DNA from: Rhizobiales bacterium 64-17
GTDB lineage: Bacteria > Pseudomonadota > Alphaproteobacteria > Rhizobiales > Xanthobacteraceae
DNA: 64,000 bases
NCBI GenBank assembly: GCA_001899285.1
Contig: MKWA01000015.1
Location: 294,919 to 358,918 of the forward strand
Reading direction: 5' to 3'
Below, in pieces: positions 1-8,435 of this stretch; positions within the stretch are counted from its first letter, which is position 1; the number at the start of each line of letters is the position of its first letter. The notes beneath the pieces are model-generated. The model was not told the DNA's origin. It saw only the letters and a list, made by a program, of their open reading frames with translations, and did not search any database. The translations under genes and the position numbers were made by a program.

Positions 1-1
1 C

Positions 2-511
2 GAACTCCCGCCGTTTTATCAGCTGCCGCCGATCGAAGAACTGAAGGCGAAAGATACCCAATTCCATTGGCTTGGCTATTACCATAAGTGGATTCCGCAG
101 CAGAACTTTTACTACGCCCACCAGCACACGGGTTTTGAAACCAATCCAGCCGGCCGCAGCGAGGGCACATACTCCAAGTATGCGAGCCTCGACGACCGGA
201 CCGACGGGTTTCATTTCTATCTGGCGTTCATCAAGTTCGGAATCGGTCGTGCGACCTCGGACGCCGCGCACGAAGTTCGCGATGGACACATCACGCGCAC
301 CGAGGCGGTTTCTCTCGTCAAGCGGTATGACGGCGAGTTTCCGCAGCTCTATTACAAGGATTTCCTGGAATATCTCGATATCACCGACGAGCATTTCCAG
401 AGCGTCTGCGATCTCTATCGTGCGCCGCAGCTTTGGGACAAAACGCAGGACGGGTGGCGTCTCAAACATGCGTGCTGGCAGGAAGAGCATCTGGTCGGAA
501 AAGACAGATAG
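2..511 (+). CDS. N-acetyl sugar amidotransferase (WbpG/WbuX family), C-terminal part
   Basis: The reading frame is open from the first bases of the window and stops with TAG at 509-511, so only the last 169 residues are present and the start lies upstream. The stretch carries family hallmarks: LGYYHKW near the beginning, HTGFETNPAGRSEGTYSKYASLDD, then KFGIGRATSDAAHEVR and LVKRYDGEFP (short quotes). WbpG-type enzymes use ammonia supplied by dedicated HisH/HisF paralogues to turn an N-acetyl group on a sugar into an acetamidino group; both partners are found downstream at 4123-5516. The next gene is a CMP-sugar synthetase, which points to an amidinated nonulosonic acid (legionaminic-type) rather than a UDP-uronic acid as substrate, although the latter remains possible because Wbp-like uronic acid genes lie further along. 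Confidence 0.85.
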   Translation, partial: ELPPFYQLPPIEELKAKDTQFHWLGYYHKWIPQQNFYYAHQHTGFETNPAGRSEGTYSKYASLDDRTDGFHFYLAFIKFGIGRATSDAAHEVRDGHITRTEAVSLVKRYDGEFPQLYYKDFLEYLDITDEHFQSVCDLYRAPQLWDKTQDGWRLKHACWQEEHLVGKDR

Positions 512-519
512 TCAGTGCC

Positions 520-1230
520 GTGAAACGAATTTGTACAATCTGCGCGCGGGGTGGCTCCAAGGGCGTGCCGGGCAAGAATGTCCGCTCTCTCCTCGGTAAA
601 CCAGTCATTGCCTGGAGCGTTGAGCAGGCAAAAGCCGCCGGTATCTTCGAATGCGTCGCGGTCTCGAGCGATGCAAAGGATATTCTCGCTGCGGCGAAGG
701 CCGCTGGCGCGGATTATTTGATTGATCGCCCTGCGGAAATGGCGACGGATACGGCGTCGAAACTGCCGGCCATCCGTCACGCTGCTTTGGACGTCGAGCG
801 CATCCGTGGGGTCAAGTTCGAGACCATGGTGGATATCGACGCCACGTCGCCTTTGCGCTTTACTTCAGACATCGTCGGGGCAGTCAAACTGATGGAAGAT
901 ACGGGGGCGACCAGCGTGATCACCGGGGCGCCTTCGCGTCGGTCCCCCTATTTCAATCTGGTCGAGGTCGATGACGCGGGTATCGTGGCGCTGTCGAAGC
1001 CTTTGCCCCACCGCGTTGAGCGGCGGCAGGATGGCCCACGGTGCTACGACATGAACGCCTCGATTTATGTCTGGAAACGTGATGTTTTCATCGAAGATCA
1101 ACGGGTTTTCTACCCCGATACCAGACTTTTCGTGATGCCGGAGGATCGATCGATCGATATCGATTCTGAAGTTGATTTCATCGTTGTAGAGGCGCTGATG
1201 GCGCGCCGGTCGTACCAGGCCGGCGCCTGA
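520..1230 (+). CDS. CMP-nonulosonate (acylneuraminate-type) cytidylyltransferase
   Basis: A 236-residue protein of the NeuA/LegF/PseF family, which transfers CMP from CTP to a nonulosonic acid such as legionaminic, pseudaminic or sialic acid. The nucleotide-binding signature ICARGGSKGVPGKN sits at residues 7-20, and DIDATSPLR (mid-protein) and IDIDSEVDF (near the C terminus) match conserved family segments. I chose GTG at 520, nine bases after the stop of the amidotransferase. A longer frame starting at 433 exists but would run back through the upstream gene and place 29 unrelated residues before the signature. The exact sugar cannot be read from sequence. Adjacency to the amidotransferase suggests legionaminic-acid-like chemistry. 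Confidence 0.85.
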   Translation: MKRICTICARGGSKGVPGKNVRSLLGKPVIAWSVEQAKAAGIFECVAVSSDAKDILAAAKAAGADYLIDRPAEMATDTASKLPAIRHAALDVERIRGVKFETMVDIDATSPLRFTSDIVGAVKLMEDTGATSVITGAPSRRSPYFNLVEVDDAGIVALSKPLPHRVERRQDGPRCYDMNASIYVWKRDVFIEDQRVFYPDTRLFVMPEDRSIDIDSEVDFIVVEALMARRSYQAGA

Positions 1231-1246
1231 TAGGGGAGAGTGGACG

Positions 1247-1414
1247 ATGGGTGATGATGTTCTGAAGGGAAATTTTCAGCCTGCACGGCCGGTCAAGGTC
1301 GAGGCGGCGCAGGAAACTCTTGAGGATCGGTTCGAGCGTGAAGTCAAAAAGAAGCTCGGTGGTTCCATCGCCTACGTGGCGAAGAAGAAGATCGTTTGGG
1401 ACGTCAAGGAGTGA
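1247..1414 (+). CDS. Small hypothetical protein (55 aa)
   Basis: ATG at 1247 is preceded by a strong ribosome binding site (GGGGAGAG at 1233-1240), and the frame runs 55 codons to TGA at 1412-1414. The protein is soluble and highly charged. It has a proline-containing N-terminal third, a middle stretch rich in Glu/Lys/Arg that could form a helix, and a C terminus with KKK followed by IVWDVKE. No family is recognised. It lies in the same direction between the CMP-sugar synthetase (16 bases upstream) and the MptE-like gene (60 bases downstream), so it is probably co-transcribed. The good Shine-Dalgarno sequence and tight packing support a real gene. A role as a small partner of a neighbouring enzyme is only a guess. 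Confidence 0.6.
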   Translation: MGDDVLKGNFQPARPVKVEAAQETLEDRFEREVKKKLGGSIAYVAKKKIVWDVKE

Positions 1415-1474
1415 GGCGGCTGGAAGTTGCCGCTCATGATGTGGCTTTCAGTGATTTCACCTTTGGGGACATGA

Positions 1475-2521
1475 GTGCCGCCTGAAACTCAGGAACGGGA
1501 ACGTGGCGGTCAGCTTCTTTTGCAATTGCAAAAGGAGATGGATCGCATCACGAGCGATCGCACCGAGCAACTCGCGCTCGAGAATGCGCGGAACAATCTC
1601 CCGTTCATCAAGCGGGGGAAATCCATCAAGGATTTGCGTGGCGTGCAGGTCGGCGTCGGCGACACCGCGGTGGTGATTGCTGCCGGTCCCAGCGCCAAGA
1701 TCTTCAACCCAGCCGGCGTCCTCAAGGCGAATAACTACAAAGGCGCTGTCATCGCCAGTGAAAGTGCGATGTCGCATTGCCTGCTGAGTGGCCTCGTGCC
1801 CGACCTCGTCGTATCGGTTGATCCGCATCCGATCCGGATCGTGAGGTGGTTCGGCGATCCGGAACTCAACGAGAAGGCACTTCAAGACGACGACTACTTC
1901 CGCCGGCAGGATCTCGATCCGAGCTTCGCGGCTGAACTCGCGCATAATCGAAAAATGATCGATCTGCTCGACCGGCATGGCAAGGATATCAAGATTGCCT
2001 TGTCGACCTCGGCTTCGATGAAGGTGGTGGAGCGGGTTCATCAGATCGGCATGCAGGTGTTCTGGTGGAACCCGATGGTCGATAACCCCGACGATCCGGA
2101 TAGCGCCACAACCAAGCTCTGCCGCGAAAATGGACTACCTGCGGTCAACGCCGGCGGGAATGTCGGCACCGCCTGCTGGATGCTCGCGCACGCGCTGCTG
2201 AACAAGAAGCGTGTCGCGGTGACAGGGATGGACCTCGGCTATTACGGCGATCTTCCCTACGACAAGACCCAATATTACCACGAGCTTGTAAAACTGGTTG
2301 GGCTGGAGCGGCTGGATGAGGTCTTCATCCATCTTCTCAATCCGCACACCAATACTTGGTTTTACACCGATCCAGCGTATTATTGGTATCGACAGGCTTT
2401 CCTGGAGCTTGCCCAGGACGCAGATTGCACGACCTATAACTGTAGCGGCGGCGGCACTCTTTTTCACGAGAGCATCCCGTTCATTCCACTTGAACAGTTC
2501 ATCGAACTCGCGGCTGGCTGA
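1475..2521 (+). CDS. MptE-like/DUF115 protein (Maf-type motility accessory glycosyltransferase relative)
   Basis: A 348-residue protein with the 6-hydroxymethylpterin pyrophosphokinase MptE-like fold (DUF115), seen as a glycine-rich segment VIAAGPSA around residues 69-76 followed by VIASESAMSHCLLSGLVPDLVVSVD. In bacteria DUF115 is the core of Maf proteins, which transfer nonulosonic acids (pseudaminic or legionaminic) to flagellin. That fits the neighbouring CMP-sugar synthetase. The GTG at 1475 directly follows an in-frame TGA and has GGGGA at 1465-1469, so it is the earliest possible start. An internal Met at residue 22 is the alternative. It is shorter than full Maf proteins and contains mainly the central domain. 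A precise donor and acceptor cannot be assigned. Confidence 0.75.
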   Translation: MPPETQERERGGQLLLQLQKEMDRITSDRTEQLALENARNNLPFIKRGKSIKDLRGVQVGVGDTAVVIAAGPSAKIFNPAGVLKANNYKGAVIASESAMSHCLLSGLVPDLVVSVDPHPIRIVRWFGDPELNEKALQDDDYFRRQDLDPSFAAELAHNRKMIDLLDRHGKDIKIALSTSASMKVVERVHQIGMQVFWWNPMVDNPDDPDSATTKLCRENGLPAVNAGGNVGTACWMLAHALLNKKRVAVTGMDLGYYGDLPYDKTQYYHELVKLVGLERLDEVFIHLLNPHTNTWFYTDPAYYWYRQAFLELAQDADCTTYNCSGGGTLFHESIPFIPLEQFIELAAG

Positions 2522-2527
2522 CTGATC

Positions 2528-4105
2528 ATGGCGAAAATCCTTCTCATCAATCCCGTTGTTCGCGAAGAAGATGTGCCGCGCCACATTCCCTATGGAATCG
2601 CGCTGCTCGCGGCCATCGCGTCCCGCGACGGCCATCTCGTTCAGATCTATGACGAGAACGCCTGGCGGAGAGGTGAAGATGTCGTTCGCCAGGTTTGTCA
2701 GGCCGACGATTGGGATATCATCGGCATTGGTGGCATCACGACGACCTACGCTTCGATCAAGTCGACGGTGCGCATTGCCCGCGAGCTCTGCCCCAAGGCC
2801 GTCATCGTCATGGGCGGCGGAGTTCTGACGTCTCTACCGCGCGAGATGATGGCGTGGCTGCCTCAGGTCGATGTCGGCGTGATTGGCGAAGGGTTCCTGA
2901 CGTTCCCTGAACTCTGTGCCATGGTTGATGCCGGAGAGCGTGATTTCACCAGGATCGACGGGGTTATCGCGCGCGATGCCAGTGGCAAGCTGATAATGTC
3001 CAAGCAGCGTGAATTGCTCGACGACCTCGACAGCCTGCCGTATCCGGCATGGGATATGTTCCCGCTCGACATCTACTTCGCCAACAGCCAGTCGCTGTTC
3101 TCTGAAGAAGGCATGCTGGCCTCGCGGCGACTCGACATCAATTCGAGCTACGGTTGTTCTTTGATTTGTCGCTTTTGCTACCATCTCGGTATTGCCGGCG
3201 ACATGCGCTACGAGACCAATGCCGAGGGTGAGGTGGAGGTCGCGTTCGATAAGCCGGGGAATTATACGCGAGCAATCCGCTATCACAGCCCGGAATATAC
3301 CGTGCGCATGGTCAAGCATGCGTATGACAAATACGGCATCAACTTCGTCGGCTTCCTCGACGAAAACCTGATGACGATGGACCAGTATTCCGGCCGAACA
3401 TGGATGAAAGAAATCTGCCGGCTCTGGCACGAATACGGGTTGGCCCCCAAGAAAAATCCCGACGGCACATGGACCGGGGTGCATTGGTCGGGTACCAGTC
3501 ACGCGACGCTCTGCACCAAGGAAATCCTCGAAATCATGCGCGAGGCAGGTTGCTCGCATCTCGTTTATGGCTACGAGTCCTTTGCGCCCCATGTCCTCAA
3601 GACGATCGGCAAGGGGGCGACGCTCGAATCCAACATCCGCAGCTTCTTCTGGACGCTCGACGCGGGCATACGTCCGATCCCGAACCAGATCATCGGCTTT
3701 CCCGTCGATGATTTTGAATCCTTGCGGATGTCGATGAGTGCCTGGAAGCGCCTCGGTATTCAGGTCAAGCCGCACTTCGCGACGCCGTATCCAGGGTCCG
3801 AGTGGTTCACGGTGTTCCGCAAATCGATCGAGGACCAGTACAAGGGCGACCTCGAGGCATTCATCGTTGACCTCGGCGACGCGTCGCGGATTTCCGCTGT
3901 CATCTCAACGAATTTCAACGCTATCGAGCTGCTCGGCCTGCGTGAACTGATGCTGATGGACGACCAGAAGAAGATCGACGAATACGAGAAAGTCTGGCGT
4001 AGTAACCACAATATTCCGGACGGCCAGCCCTCGACGCTGGTGCCGAGCAAGAAAGCCAAGGGCCCACGCGTCGTCACCAATGTGTCGCAGCTGAACCCAG
4101 CTTAG
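2528..4105 (+). CDS. B12-binding domain radical SAM protein
   Basis: A 525-residue enzyme with an N-terminal cobalamin-binding Rossmann domain (about residues 1-150; LLINPV at 5-10, GIALLAAI at 23-30, MGGGVLTSLP at 95-104, VIGEGFLTFPEL at 118-129). A radical SAM core follows, whose CxxxCxxC cluster ligands are Cys210, Cys214 and Cys217 in NSSYGCSLICRFCYH. The classical DxHxxG cobalamin motif is absent, as in most members of this superfamily. Members carry out methylations and other radical reactions on unactivated carbons. The gene starts six bases after the MptE-like gene and precedes HisF/HisH paralogues, so a role in modifying the sugar or lipid made by this cluster is inferred. The actual reaction is unknown. 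Confidence 0.85.
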   Translation: MAKILLINPVVREEDVPRHIPYGIALLAAIASRDGHLVQIYDENAWRRGEDVVRQVCQADDWDIIGIGGITTTYASIKSTVRIARELCPKAVIVMGGGVLTSLPREMMAWLPQVDVGVIGEGFLTFPELCAMVDAGERDFTRIDGVIARDASGKLIMSKQRELLDDLDSLPYPAWDMFPLDIYFANSQSLFSEEGMLASRRLDINSSYGCSLICRFCYHLGIAGDMRYETNAEGEVEVAFDKPGNYTRAIRYHSPEYTVRMVKHAYDKYGINFVGFLDENLMTMDQYSGRTWMKEICRLWHEYGLAPKKNPDGTWTGVHWSGTSHATLCTKEILEIMREAGCSHLVYGYESFAPHVLKTIGKGATLESNIRSFFWTLDAGIRPIPNQIIGFPVDDFESLRMSMSAWKRLGIQVKPHFATPYPGSEWFTVFRKSIEDQYKGDLEAFIVDLGDASRISAVISTNFNAIELLGLRELMLMDDQKKIDEYEKVWRSNHNIPDGQPSTLVPSKKAKGPRVVTNVSQLNPA

Positions 4106-4122
4106 CAATTCACCGATATATT

Positions 4123-4884
4123 TTGCAAACCGTTCGTCTCATTGCGAGGCTCGACGTGAAAGCGCCGAACCTCATCAAGGGCGTACAGCTCGAAGGGCTG
4201 CGCGTCATCGGCGATCCGCATGAGTATGCGCACAAGTACTATCTCGGCGGCATCGATGAAATCATCTACATGGATATTGTTGCGAGCCTTTATCAACGCA
4301 ACAGCCTCACCGAGGTCATCAAGCGGACATGCCGCGATGTTTTTGTCCCGGTGACGGTCGGCGGCGGCATCGCTTCCGTCGATGCCGTTCGTGAGGTGTT
4401 GCGGTTTGGCGCCGACAAGGTGGCGATCAACACCGCGGCAACCAAACGCCCGGAACTTATTACCGAAGTGTCTCGCCGGTTCGGCGCGCAATGCATGGTT
4501 CTCTCAATCGAGGCAAAGCGCAAACCGGGCGGTGGCTGGCAGGCCTATACCGACAACGGCCGCGAAACGACCGGTCTCGATGTTGTTCAATGGGCAAAGC
4601 GCGGTGCCGAATTGGGCGCGGGTGAAATTCTGCTGACGTCCGTCGATCGGGAAGGCACCCGGACAGGCTTCGATACCGATCTAATCGCTGCGGTCACGTC
4701 GGTCGTCGATATCCCGGTCATTGCCAGCGGCGGCATGGGAACGGTCGATCATCTGGTGTCTGCAGTAAAGCAAGGGAACTGCGGCGCTGTTGCCGTCGCG
4801 GACGCGCTTCATTTCGCGCGGATGACGCCGGCCGAGATCAAAGCTCAGGCTGCGGACGCTGGAATTTCGATGAGGCCGACGTGA
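4123..4884 (+). CDS. hisF: HisF-like cyclase paralogue for sugar amidination (WbuZ type)
   Basis: A 253-residue (beta-alpha)8 protein closely like imidazole-glycerol-phosphate synthase subunit HisF. Asp11 in ARLDVK corresponds to the first catalytic aspartate. GEILLTSVDREGT (Asp175) and VIASGGMG mark the phosphate-binding side. The second catalytic aspartate of HisF (Asp130 of the well-studied enzyme) is Glu130 here (LSIEAKR). TTG at 4123 is the start used because the family N terminus begins at once; no ATG or GTG fits better. The partner hisH-like gene overlaps its end by four bases. In WbpG-type pathways the HisH/HisF pair feeds ammonia to the amidotransferase, and the WbpG-like gene is at the left edge. 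A histidine-pathway role is unlikely given this setting. Confidence 0.85.
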   Translation: MQTVRLIARLDVKAPNLIKGVQLEGLRVIGDPHEYAHKYYLGGIDEIIYMDIVASLYQRNSLTEVIKRTCRDVFVPVTVGGGIASVDAVREVLRFGADKVAINTAATKRPELITEVSRRFGAQCMVLSIEAKRKPGGGWQAYTDNGRETTGLDVVQWAKRGAELGAGEILLTSVDREGTRTGFDTDLIAAVTSVVDIPVIASGGMGTVDHLVSAVKQGNCGAVAVADALHFARMTPAEIKAQAADAGISMRPT

Positions 4885-5516
4885 GCACACGGGTCACGAT
4901 TATCGACTACGGTGTCGGCAATATTCTCAGCGTGCGCGGCGCGTTCGACCATTGCGGCGCGGAAAATGTGACCACCAGCGATTTGTCTGAAATCGAAAAG
5001 GCGGAGCGGCTCGTTCTGCCCGGTGTGGGTGCCTTCGGCGATTGCGTCGGGGAGATGCGTGCGGCCGGTCTCGTCGAGCCGGTGCTACGGTTTGTGCAGA
5101 CGGGACGGCCGCTTTTGGGAATCTGCGTCGGTATGCAAATGCTCCTCGATGATTCTGAGGAGTTCGGCCGGCATGAGGGGCTTGGGCTGATACCAGGTTC
5201 GGTGGTGGCTATTCCGCAGACTGGGGCGGATGGGCAGCCGCATCGCGTTCCGCATATGGGATGGAATAGGCTCATTGTCGACCCGTCTCGATCCGGTGCT
5301 TTGCTGGATGGGATCGACGAAAACGCGTGGGTCTATTTCGTTCATTCTTTCACGGCGTTTCCTGATGATCCGTCATGTCGTCTCGCCGACGCTGACTACA
5401 ATGGCCGAAAAATCGCTGCGGTTATCGGACGCGGGAATGTCATGGGGTGCCAGTTTCATCCGGAAAAGAGTGGCGAGGCTGGATTGTCGATCATCCGTAA
5501 TTTCTTGCGGATTTAA
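4881..5516 (+). CDS. hisH: HisH-like glutamine amidotransferase paralogue
   Basis: A 211-residue class I glutamine amidotransferase. The catalytic triad is intact: Cys82 in LLGICVGMQ, His193 and Glu195 in QFHPEKSG. The N-terminal IDYGVGN and LPGVGAFG are typical of HisH. It hydrolyses glutamine and should channel ammonia through its HisF-like partner, with which it overlaps by four bases (GTGA at 4881-4884), suggesting translational coupling. In WbpG-like sugar amidination systems this pair supports conversion of an N-acetyl to an acetamidino group. Other his genes are absent nearby, so this is best read as a glycan-pathway paralogue rather than the histidine enzyme. Confidence 0.88.
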   Translation: MSTRVTIIDYGVGNILSVRGAFDHCGAENVTTSDLSEIEKAERLVLPGVGAFGDCVGEMRAAGLVEPVLRFVQTGRPLLGICVGMQMLLDDSEEFGRHEGLGLIPGSVVAIPQTGADGQPHRVPHMGWNRLIVDPSRSGALLDGIDENAWVYFVHSFTAFPDDPSCRLADADYNGRKIAAVIGRGNVMGCQFHPEKSGEAGLSIIRNFLRI

Positions 5517-5539
5517 ATTGCGTGGAAGGTTGAGAGTTG

Positions 5540-6481
5540 ATGCGCGTCGATCTGGCTGATGTTCAAAAGAAGAATATCGAGAACACGATCGTGATCTCGG
5601 GTGCGCCGCGTTCTGGTACGACATTGTTGGGCCGCCTCGTGAGCACGATGGCGAATGTCGAATACCATTACGAGCCGCCGACGTTCTGGATGATCTGCGG
5701 CTTGCTGGCGATGAAGGCGGTCGATCCCCAGGCCGCGGAGTGGCTGCTGCGGTTTTATTTGCACGAGGAGCTGTTGTGCGAGTCGGTGAGTGGACGTCGC
5801 GCGAATCTGCGCCCGACCGACGACAGTTTGGTGCTCAATTCGATTCACTGGCCCGATCTGATGCATCGCATGACGACGGTTAGGAATCGCGACGATGCGC
5901 TGCGCTATATCGCGGAGAAGGGAAGCCGGCTTGCGATCAAGATGCCGAGCGTGATCGACGCCATGCCGCTGATCGCGCAGGCTCTGCCAAGGTCGCAGTA
6001 CATTATCATCGTCCGCAACGGATGGGATGTTGTTGCGTCGGTGAAGAAAAAGGGCTGGCTGTCCGACGAGGGGCTGAAGAACAACTACTATCCGTACAAG
6101 ATGGTGGACGGTATTCGCGTGCCGCACCTCGTCGAAGATGAGCATGCCCAAGATTGGATTCAGTGGAGCGCGGTCACCCGTGCTTGTTATCTCTGGCGGC
6201 GGGACACTGAATTTTCGCAGGCGGTTCAAAAGTCAGACTTCAAGGGCCGGGTGTTTTTCATGCCCTATGAAAAGCTGATCTCGACGCCTGAGAAAACTCT
6301 CGGTGAGGTGTCGCAGTTTATCTCGGCTGATTTCACCGACCTGACCAAGCTCGGTATTCTCGCGATCAAGACCGACAAGGAAGTGGGCGCGGCGAATGCT
6401 CGCGCGCTTGCAGCCGAGTGTGATCCGGAACAGCTGCGCCAGTTCCAGGCCGCGAACGCTGTTTGGGGTTATCGGGCCTAG
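5540..6481 (+). CDS. Sulfotransferase family protein
   Basis: A 313-residue protein with the PAPS-binding 5'-phosphosulfate loop SGAPRSGTTLL at about residues 20-30 and a likely 3'-phosphate-binding segment at IIVRNGWDVVASVKKKG (mid-protein), the pattern of the sulfotransferase_3 superfamily. Such enzymes move a sulfonate group from PAPS to a hydroxyl on a carbohydrate or similar acceptor. ATG at 5540 is used; a TTG three bases earlier is also possible, and GGAAGG at 5524-5529 can serve either. It lies 23 bases after the hisH paralogue and just before an unknown gene, inside the glycan cluster, so sulfation of the surface glycan is the likely role. The acceptor is not known. Confidence 0.75.
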   Translation: MRVDLADVQKKNIENTIVISGAPRSGTTLLGRLVSTMANVEYHYEPPTFWMICGLLAMKAVDPQAAEWLLRFYLHEELLCESVSGRRANLRPTDDSLVLNSIHWPDLMHRMTTVRNRDDALRYIAEKGSRLAIKMPSVIDAMPLIAQALPRSQYIIIVRNGWDVVASVKKKGWLSDEGLKNNYYPYKMVDGIRVPHLVEDEHAQDWIQWSAVTRACYLWRRDTEFSQAVQKSDFKGRVFFMPYEKLISTPEKTLGEVSQFISADFTDLTKLGILAIKTDKEVGAANARALAAECDPEQLRQFQAANAVWGYRA

Positions 6482-6516
6482 ATGTTCGACGAAGCGGCAG
6501 ACTTCTCGTGTCCGGT

Positions 6517-7752
6517 ATGGGTGTGAAGTTGAAGGCTCCGGCGTTTACGTCGATCGAGGCAGCGAATGCTGGCCCCGGCCGAGATATCACGCACAAGCGG
6601 AAAATTATCTACGTCGCCTTCGTGCCGCTGACCGAGCGGATCGAGCGGGAATGGTACATCGAATTTCTGCTGTCCGAAGGTCATGCAGTTGAATATTGGA
6701 ATCTGTCGCCGGCTCTTGACGGGTTGGTGGGCGGCGCGGGCGTGAAGAGCGCCGATTATGTTCGCTTCTTCCACTCTTTGGCTGCGTTTGACGCGGCGCT
6801 CTCCCTTCCGGAAAATCACGGCGCCGTCTGCGTGATGCTGATGGGGTATGGCGAGCGGTTCGTCCCCGTCTACAGGATCGTCAGCAAGTACGATTGCAAG
6901 ATGGTTTACGTCGCTTGGGGTTATCAGCCGGAGGGCGCCGCGAAAATCTGGAAGGGGCGCGTTGCTATTCTGGCGAATCCGCTCAAGTTAATGCAGCGGC
7001 TGTTCTTCAAGGCGCGTGCTGTCGCGTTCAAGCGGCTGGGATGGGTGAAGCCCTATGAGGCCGTGTTTTCACCCGCGCCGCGGATCGTCGCCGCAAAGTT
7101 CGATACGAAAAAGATCGTTGCCGTGAACTCTTCGGACTACGATCTCTTTACTGAGGCCGCGCCGCTGCCGGAGGCAGAATTGGTGCCGGGTTATGCCGTA
7201 TTCCTCGATAATTTCATGCCCTATCAATCCGACTTGGCCTTCCTGGATCGAGGGAAGGTCGAAGCCGGGCAGTATTTTCGCACGATGAATCGGCTTTTCG
7301 ACCTGGTCGAAAAAAAATACGGCGTTCCCGTCGTGATCGCCGGTCACCCCAAGGCGAATTATCGCCCGGAGCAGTTTGGCGGCCGGAAGCTGTTTTATGG
7401 CAAGACCGCTGCGTTGGTGAAATATTGTGACTTCGTGGTTTCGCACCACAGTTCATCGGTGAGCTTCGCCGTCTTGGGGCGGAAGTCTGTCATTTTCGCT
7501 TACACGCAGGAAATGAAGGACCTCTATTGGTACGACCAGGTGACCACCATCCGCGAGACGGCGGACTATCTCGGCATGTCGATCTACAACGCCGACAAGA
7601 TCCACACTGAGGCCGATGTGGATCGCGCACCGGTCGATGAGGCGCGCTATCAACGCTATCAGGACGAATATCTTGCGGTGTCGGGCCCGCAACGCATTTC
7701 GACGCGAGACATTTTTTACAGCGAGATGACATCCCTGTTAGGGCAGCCGTGA
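6517..7752 (+). CDS. Hypothetical protein, possibly GT-B-like glycan transferase
   Basis: About 411 residues from ATG 6517. The frame is open further upstream (GTG 6508, TTG 6463), which would overlap the sulfotransferase by up to 19 bases, so the start is uncertain. No membrane segment or signal peptide is visible. The C-terminal half contains [12 protein letters not shown] followed by [26 protein letters not shown], an arrangement seen in the nucleotide-sugar-binding domain of capsule and teichoic-acid type transferases, where a His/Ser-rich loop binds the donor. That resemblance is weak and family assignment is not secure. It ends with TGATG shared with the acetyltransferase start, so it is translationally linked to its glycan neighbours. 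Confidence 0.6.
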   Translation: MGVKLKAPAFTSIEAANAGPGRDITHKRKIIYVAFVPLTERIEREWYIEFLLSEGHAVEYWNLSPALDGLVGGAGVKSADYVRFFHSLAAFDAALSLPENHGAVCVMLMGYGERFVPVYRIVSKYDCKMVYVAWGYQPEGAAKIWKGRVAILANPLKLMQRLFFKARAVAFKRLGWVKPYEAVFSPAPRIVAAKFDTKKIVAVNSSDYDLFTEAAPLPEAELVPGYAVFLDNFMPYQSDLAFLDRGKVEAGQYFRTMNRLFDLVEKKYGVPVVIAGHPKANYRPEQFGGRKLFYGKTAALVKYCDFVVSHHSSSVSFAVLGRKSVIFAYTQEMKDLYWYDQVTTIRETADYLGMSIYNADKIHTEADVDRAPVDEARYQRYQDEYLAVSGPQRISTRDIFYSEMTSLLGQP

Positions 7753-8435
7753 TGAGCAATCGCGGCATCATCGATCGTGTGCTCGGCCGGATCAGGGCGA
7801 TCGCCGAATTGATCGTGCGCAACATTCCAGATGAATTGTTCGGCGCGCATGTCCGCTATTTCATCTACCGGATGTGGCTGACGGGAGCAGATGGATTCTT
7901 CGCGATCTCGTCCGGTGTCTTCATTACCGGCTTTGACCTCATCCGGATCGGTGCGCGAGGGAACATCGCGCGGGATGTCATGCTTTATGCCCACGACAGC
8001 AATGGTATCCGGTTGGACAGCGATTGCAGCATCGGGCCGGGCGCGATTGTCAGTTCGGCGGACGGCGGGCAGATTACGATCGGTGAGGGCGGCCTGATCG
8101 GACCCAAGGTTGTGATGATCTCGGCCAATCATGTTTACAGTGACCCTCACACCTTGATCCGTCGTCAGGGCTTCTCGGCAAAGCCCATCCTGATCGGCCG
8201 GGACGTTTGGATCGGGGCCAGCGCAGTCATTCTGGGCGGCGTGACAATCGGGGACGGCAGCATCATCGCCGCCGGTGCGGTCGTCAGTAAAGACGTTCCG
8301 GCCCAGCAGGTGTGGGCCGGCGTTCCAGCCCGTTTCGTGAAATACCGATCTGGCGAAGATGACGCGGTGATCGATGGGGATCGGAATGTGTTGCCGGGTA
8401 CGGCTCAGGTCGAGCCGCCAGTGAGGCTACCTTGA
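7752..8435 (+). CDS. Left-handed beta-helix acyltransferase (WcaF/maltose acetyltransferase type)
   Basis: A 227-residue protein whose second half is a hexapeptide-repeat left-handed beta helix ([62 protein letters not shown]). NHVYSDP contains the likely catalytic His seen in galactoside-type O-acetyltransferases, and [12 protein letters not shown] is the usual C-terminal cap. The enzyme should transfer an acetyl group from acetyl-CoA to a sugar hydroxyl. ATG at 7752 shares its A with the preceding stop codon, and the following glycosyltransferase starts at a TTG overlapping its stop, so all three are coupled. The target sugar is unknown. Confidence 0.8.
   Translation: MSNRGIIDRVLGRIRAIAELIVRNIPDELFGAHVRYFIYRMWLTGADGFFAISSGVFITGFDLIRIGARGNIARDVMLYAHDSNGIRLDSDCSIGPGAIVSSADGGQITIGEGGLIGPKVVMISANHVYSDPHTLIRRQGFSAKPILIGRDVWIGASAVILGGVTIGDGSIIAAGAVVSKDVPAQQVWAGVPARFVKYRSGEDDAVIDGDRNVLPGTAQVEPPVRLP

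Noticed and set aside
433-519. N-terminal extension of the CMP-sugar synthetase
   Set aside because: It overlaps the coding end of the amidotransferase and adds residues unlike the family; GTG 520 places the signature at the right distance.
4123-5516. Housekeeping histidine biosynthesis genes
   Set aside because: Only HisF/HisH paralogues are present, in a glycan operon with a WbpG-like gene, and HisF has Glu at position 130.
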